Position numbers and translations under genes: made by a program. A stretch of 6,429 nucleotides of DNA from Eubacteriales bacterium (GTDB taxonomy: Bacteria; Bacillota; Clostridia; Christensenellales; CAG-138), in assembly GCA_030695285.1 (NCBI GenBank), contig JAUYTF010000464.1, forward strand, positions 1-6,429. The letters run 5' to 3'. Shown here piece by piece: positions 5,283-6,429 of the stretch. The notes beneath the pieces were generated by a model. The model saw only the letters and a program-made list of their open reading frames with translations. It ran no database searches and had not been told where the DNA came from. Numbering within the stretch: the stretch's first letter is position 1; every line of letters starts with the position of its first letter.

Positions 5283-5412
5283 GATGGATACAACGCGATC
5301 TTACGATAAAGTAGCGCGAAGCACCAGATGAGTTGCGGTGCGCCGCCTGCAAACGACACGGTCGTGATGTAAATGTGTACAATTATGGCTAGACGAAAAA
5401 AGACAACAGGAG

Positions 5413-5442
5413 TTAATACTCAGTTTACGATTGCGTTATAAA
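5413..5442 (+). promoter_or_regulatory. Weak candidate promoter for the ABC operon
   Basis: TTAATA (5413-5418), 18 bp, TATAAA (5437-5442). Each box matches the sigma-A consensus at four or five of six positions, and the site lies about 130 bp before the gene. An inverted repeat GCATT-N10-AATGC (5445-5464) follows directly, around the expected transcription start, and could be an operator. Both are tentative. Confidence 0.3.
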
Positions 5443-5573
5443 ATGCATTGTTATTTTGTAATGCCGTTCAGTATCAGACAGCGGTTTAGAAACCAGGCGC
5501 GAGAAAAAACCCGGCGACGCAGATCAACCTGCGGCAAAGACGAGAGCATCAAACCGATGTTGGAGGAAGATAT

Positions 5574-6278
5574 ATGGCCCCGTATGTGGTTTTTGAGAAT
5601 GTAGAAAAAGTTTACGATACTGAGGGCGTGAAGGTCAACGCGCTGCACGATGTGAGCTTTGAGATTGGCGAGGGCGAGGTCTGCGTGATCGTCGGCCAGT
5701 CCGGCGCGGGCAAGACGACGCTCTTGAATATTTTGGGTGGCATGGATACGCTCTCCACCGGAAAAGTGTTTCTCGGCGGCGAAGAAGTATCCGCTTACAA
5801 CCGCCGACAACTCACACGATACCGCAGAGAAGACGTCGGCTTCGTGTTTCAGTTTTACAATCTGATTCCGAATCTCACCGCACTGGAAAACGTCGAGATG
5901 GCAACCGAGCTTGCCAGGACGCCGTTTTCGGCAAAGCAGGTGCTTTCTGACGTTGGGCTCAGTGATAGAATGCATAATTTTCCCGCGCAGCTCTCAGGCG
6001 GCGAGCAGCAGCGCGTGGCTATCGCCCGCGCGCTAGCAAAGAGTCCCAAGCTGCTCTTGTGCGACGAGCCGACAGGCGCGCTGGACGACACGACGGGCAA
6101 GCAGGTGCTCAAAATCCTGCAGGATCTCAGCCGCGAAAAAGGCATGACGGTGGTCATCATCACGCACAACAGCGCGATTACCGAAATGGCCGACCGCGTG
6201 GTGAAGGTCAAGAGCGGCACCGTCTCTTCTGTGCGCATCAACGAAACGGTGAAACCCATCGAGGAGATTGAATGGTAA
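5574..6278 (+). CDS. ABC transporter ATP-binding protein, LolD/MacB type
   Basis: The cytosolic ATPase of an ABC system of the MacB/LolD/FtsE branch, which powers conformational change of an FtsX-like permease. The protein has 234 aa, normal for a stand-alone ATPase of this branch. All motifs are intact: Walker A 'GQSGAGKTT' (41-49), Q-loop 'FVFQFYNLIPNLTALENV' (90-107, Q93), signature 'LSGGEQQ' (140-146), Walker B 'LLLCDEP' (160-166), D-loop 'GALDD' (168-172) and the H-loop histidine H198. 'YNLIPNLTALENV' after the Q-loop is typical of this branch. GGAGG (5562-5566) lies 7 nt before ATG-5574. Its last codons overlap the start of the permease gene by 7 bp, so the two are translationally coupled. 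Substrate is not deducible: antimicrobial peptide resistance, lipoprotein or envelope roles all occur in this branch. Confidence 0.95.
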   Translation: MAPYVVFENVEKVYDTEGVKVNALHDVSFEIGEGEVCVIVGQSGAGKTTLLNILGGMDTLSTGKVFLGGEEVSAYNRRQLTRYRREDVGFVFQFYNLIPNLTALENVEMATELARTPFSAKQVLSDVGLSDRMHNFPAQLSGGEQQRVAIARALAKSPKLLLCDEPTGALDDTTGKQVLKILQDLSREKGMTVVIITHNSAITEMADRVVKVKSGTVSSVRINETVKPIEEIEW

Positions 6279-6429
6279 CGCGCACGAAAACAGCATGGAA
6301 TAAAAGTCAGCGGCGCGAGGTCATGAAGACGTTCGGGCGCTTTCTTGCTATATTCGCAATCGTTGCACTCGGCGTGGGCACATTTTCCGGTCTAAAGGTG
6401 ACCAAAGATGCCATGATCGACACGGCAAA
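6272..6429 (+). CDS. FtsX-like ABC permease (3' partial)
   Basis: The gene begins at ATG-6272 inside the last codons of the ATPase gene (ATGGTAA overlap) and stays open to the window edge, giving 52 codons. GAGGAG (6261-6266) lies 5 nt upstream, within the ATPase gene. The visible protein has a basic N-terminus (M-V-T-R-T-K-T-A-W-N-K), then 'REVMKTFGRFLAIFAIVALGVG' (about 16-37), a first transmembrane helix, followed by 'TFSGLKVTKDAMIDTA'. This Arg-Phe-Leu-Ala-Ile-x-Ala-Ile-Val-Ala-Leu-Gly-Val-Gly pattern with a following Gly-Leu-Lys is typical of the N-terminus of large Firmicute FtsX/MacB-type permeases. It is the expected membrane partner of the upstream ATPase. Total length and extracellular domain are unseen. 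Confidence 0.88.
   Translation, partial: MVTRTKTAWNKSQRREVMKTFGRFLAIFAIVALGVGTFSGLKVTKDAMIDTA

Larger units (their letters stand above)
5121..5573. other. Long non-coding spacer before the ABC transporter operon
   Basis: About 450 bp with no convincing gene. It contains an 18/19-bp tandem duplication (5246-5282), a small palindrome ACGAC-ACG-GTCGT (5353-5365), an 18-codon open frame starting at 5385 without a ribosome binding site, a weak promoter candidate (5413-5442) and an inverted repeat GCATT-N10-AATGC (5445-5464). Open frames on both strands here are short and lack start signals. The region could be the decayed remains of a gene plus the regulatory region of the ABC operon. Confidence 0.55.

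Noticed and set aside
4731..5382. Minus-strand open frames through the 12-bp array (F-Q-P-L, S-P-Y-F and A-L-I-S type repeats)
   Set aside because: All three minus frames are open merely because the repeat lacks stops on that strand. They cross the terminator hairpin and part of the Cys-rich gene, and no ribosome binding site was seen.
5443..5604. 53-codon plus-strand frame (M-H-C-Y-F-V-M-P-F) overlapping the ABC ATPase start
   Set aside because: No ribosome binding site, very Arg-rich out-of-frame look, and it overlaps a securely identified gene in another frame.

Overview
The window looks like a piece of the chromosome of a moderately GC-rich Firmicute, most likely a gut- or anaerobe-type Clostridia. 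That placement rests on the gene content: a feoA-feoA-feoB cluster followed by a small FeoB-associated Cys-rich membrane protein, a Firmicute-style Lgt, strong AGGAGG-like ribosome binding sites, and an ABC ATPase translationally coupled to an FtsX-like permease. It is inference from family resemblance, not a database result. No phage, insertion sequence, CRISPR array, tRNA or rRNA is visible.

Layout. (1) 1-504 (+): the 3' part of a Nudix hydrolase of the ADP-ribose pyrophosphatase type, cut by the window edge and ended by a good hairpin terminator (551-579). (2) 623-1450 (-): lgt, prolipoprotein diacylglyceryl transferase, convergent with the Nudix gene. A GC-rich perfect hairpin (590-612) lies just past its stop. 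(3) 1451-1751: divergent spacer holding a probable lgt promoter on the minus strand and, on the plus strand, a near-consensus promoter (1635-1663) followed at once by a palindrome (1677-1692). (4) 1752-4871 (+): ferrous iron uptake locus, with feoA1, a 52/53-bp tandem repeat array in the gap, feoA2, a short terminator hairpin, a second copy of the same palindrome (2399-2414), feoB, and a Cys-rich single-pass membrane protein gene. (5) 4846-5037: sixteen copies of a 12-bp repeat that begin inside the last codons of the Cys-rich gene, followed by a strong hairpin (5093-5116). (6) 5121-5573: non-coding spacer with an 18/19-bp duplication and a weak promoter candidate. (7) 5574-6278 and 6272-6429+ (+): a LolD/MacB-type ABC ATPase and the first 52 codons of its FtsX-family permease, which runs off the window.

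How the genes work together. FeoB is the GTP-gated Fe(II) channel of the inner membrane, the two FeoA proteins are its small cytosolic SH3-like partners, and the Cys-rich membrane protein is the usual Clostridial companion. The two matching palindromes (GTTAG-N6-CTAAC with the shared flank AGA), one after the feoA1 promoter and one directly upstream of feoB after a terminator-like hairpin, suggest that feoA1-feoA2 and feoB can be controlled separately by the same metal-sensing repressor. The half-sites resemble those of the DtxR/MntR group rather than a Fur box. The most unusual property of the window is that three of its spacers carry three unrelated tandem repeats. The 12-bp array is the most striking: in the +1 frame relative to the preceding gene it reads as a chemically coherent E-I-R/K-A helix repeat with no usable start codon.
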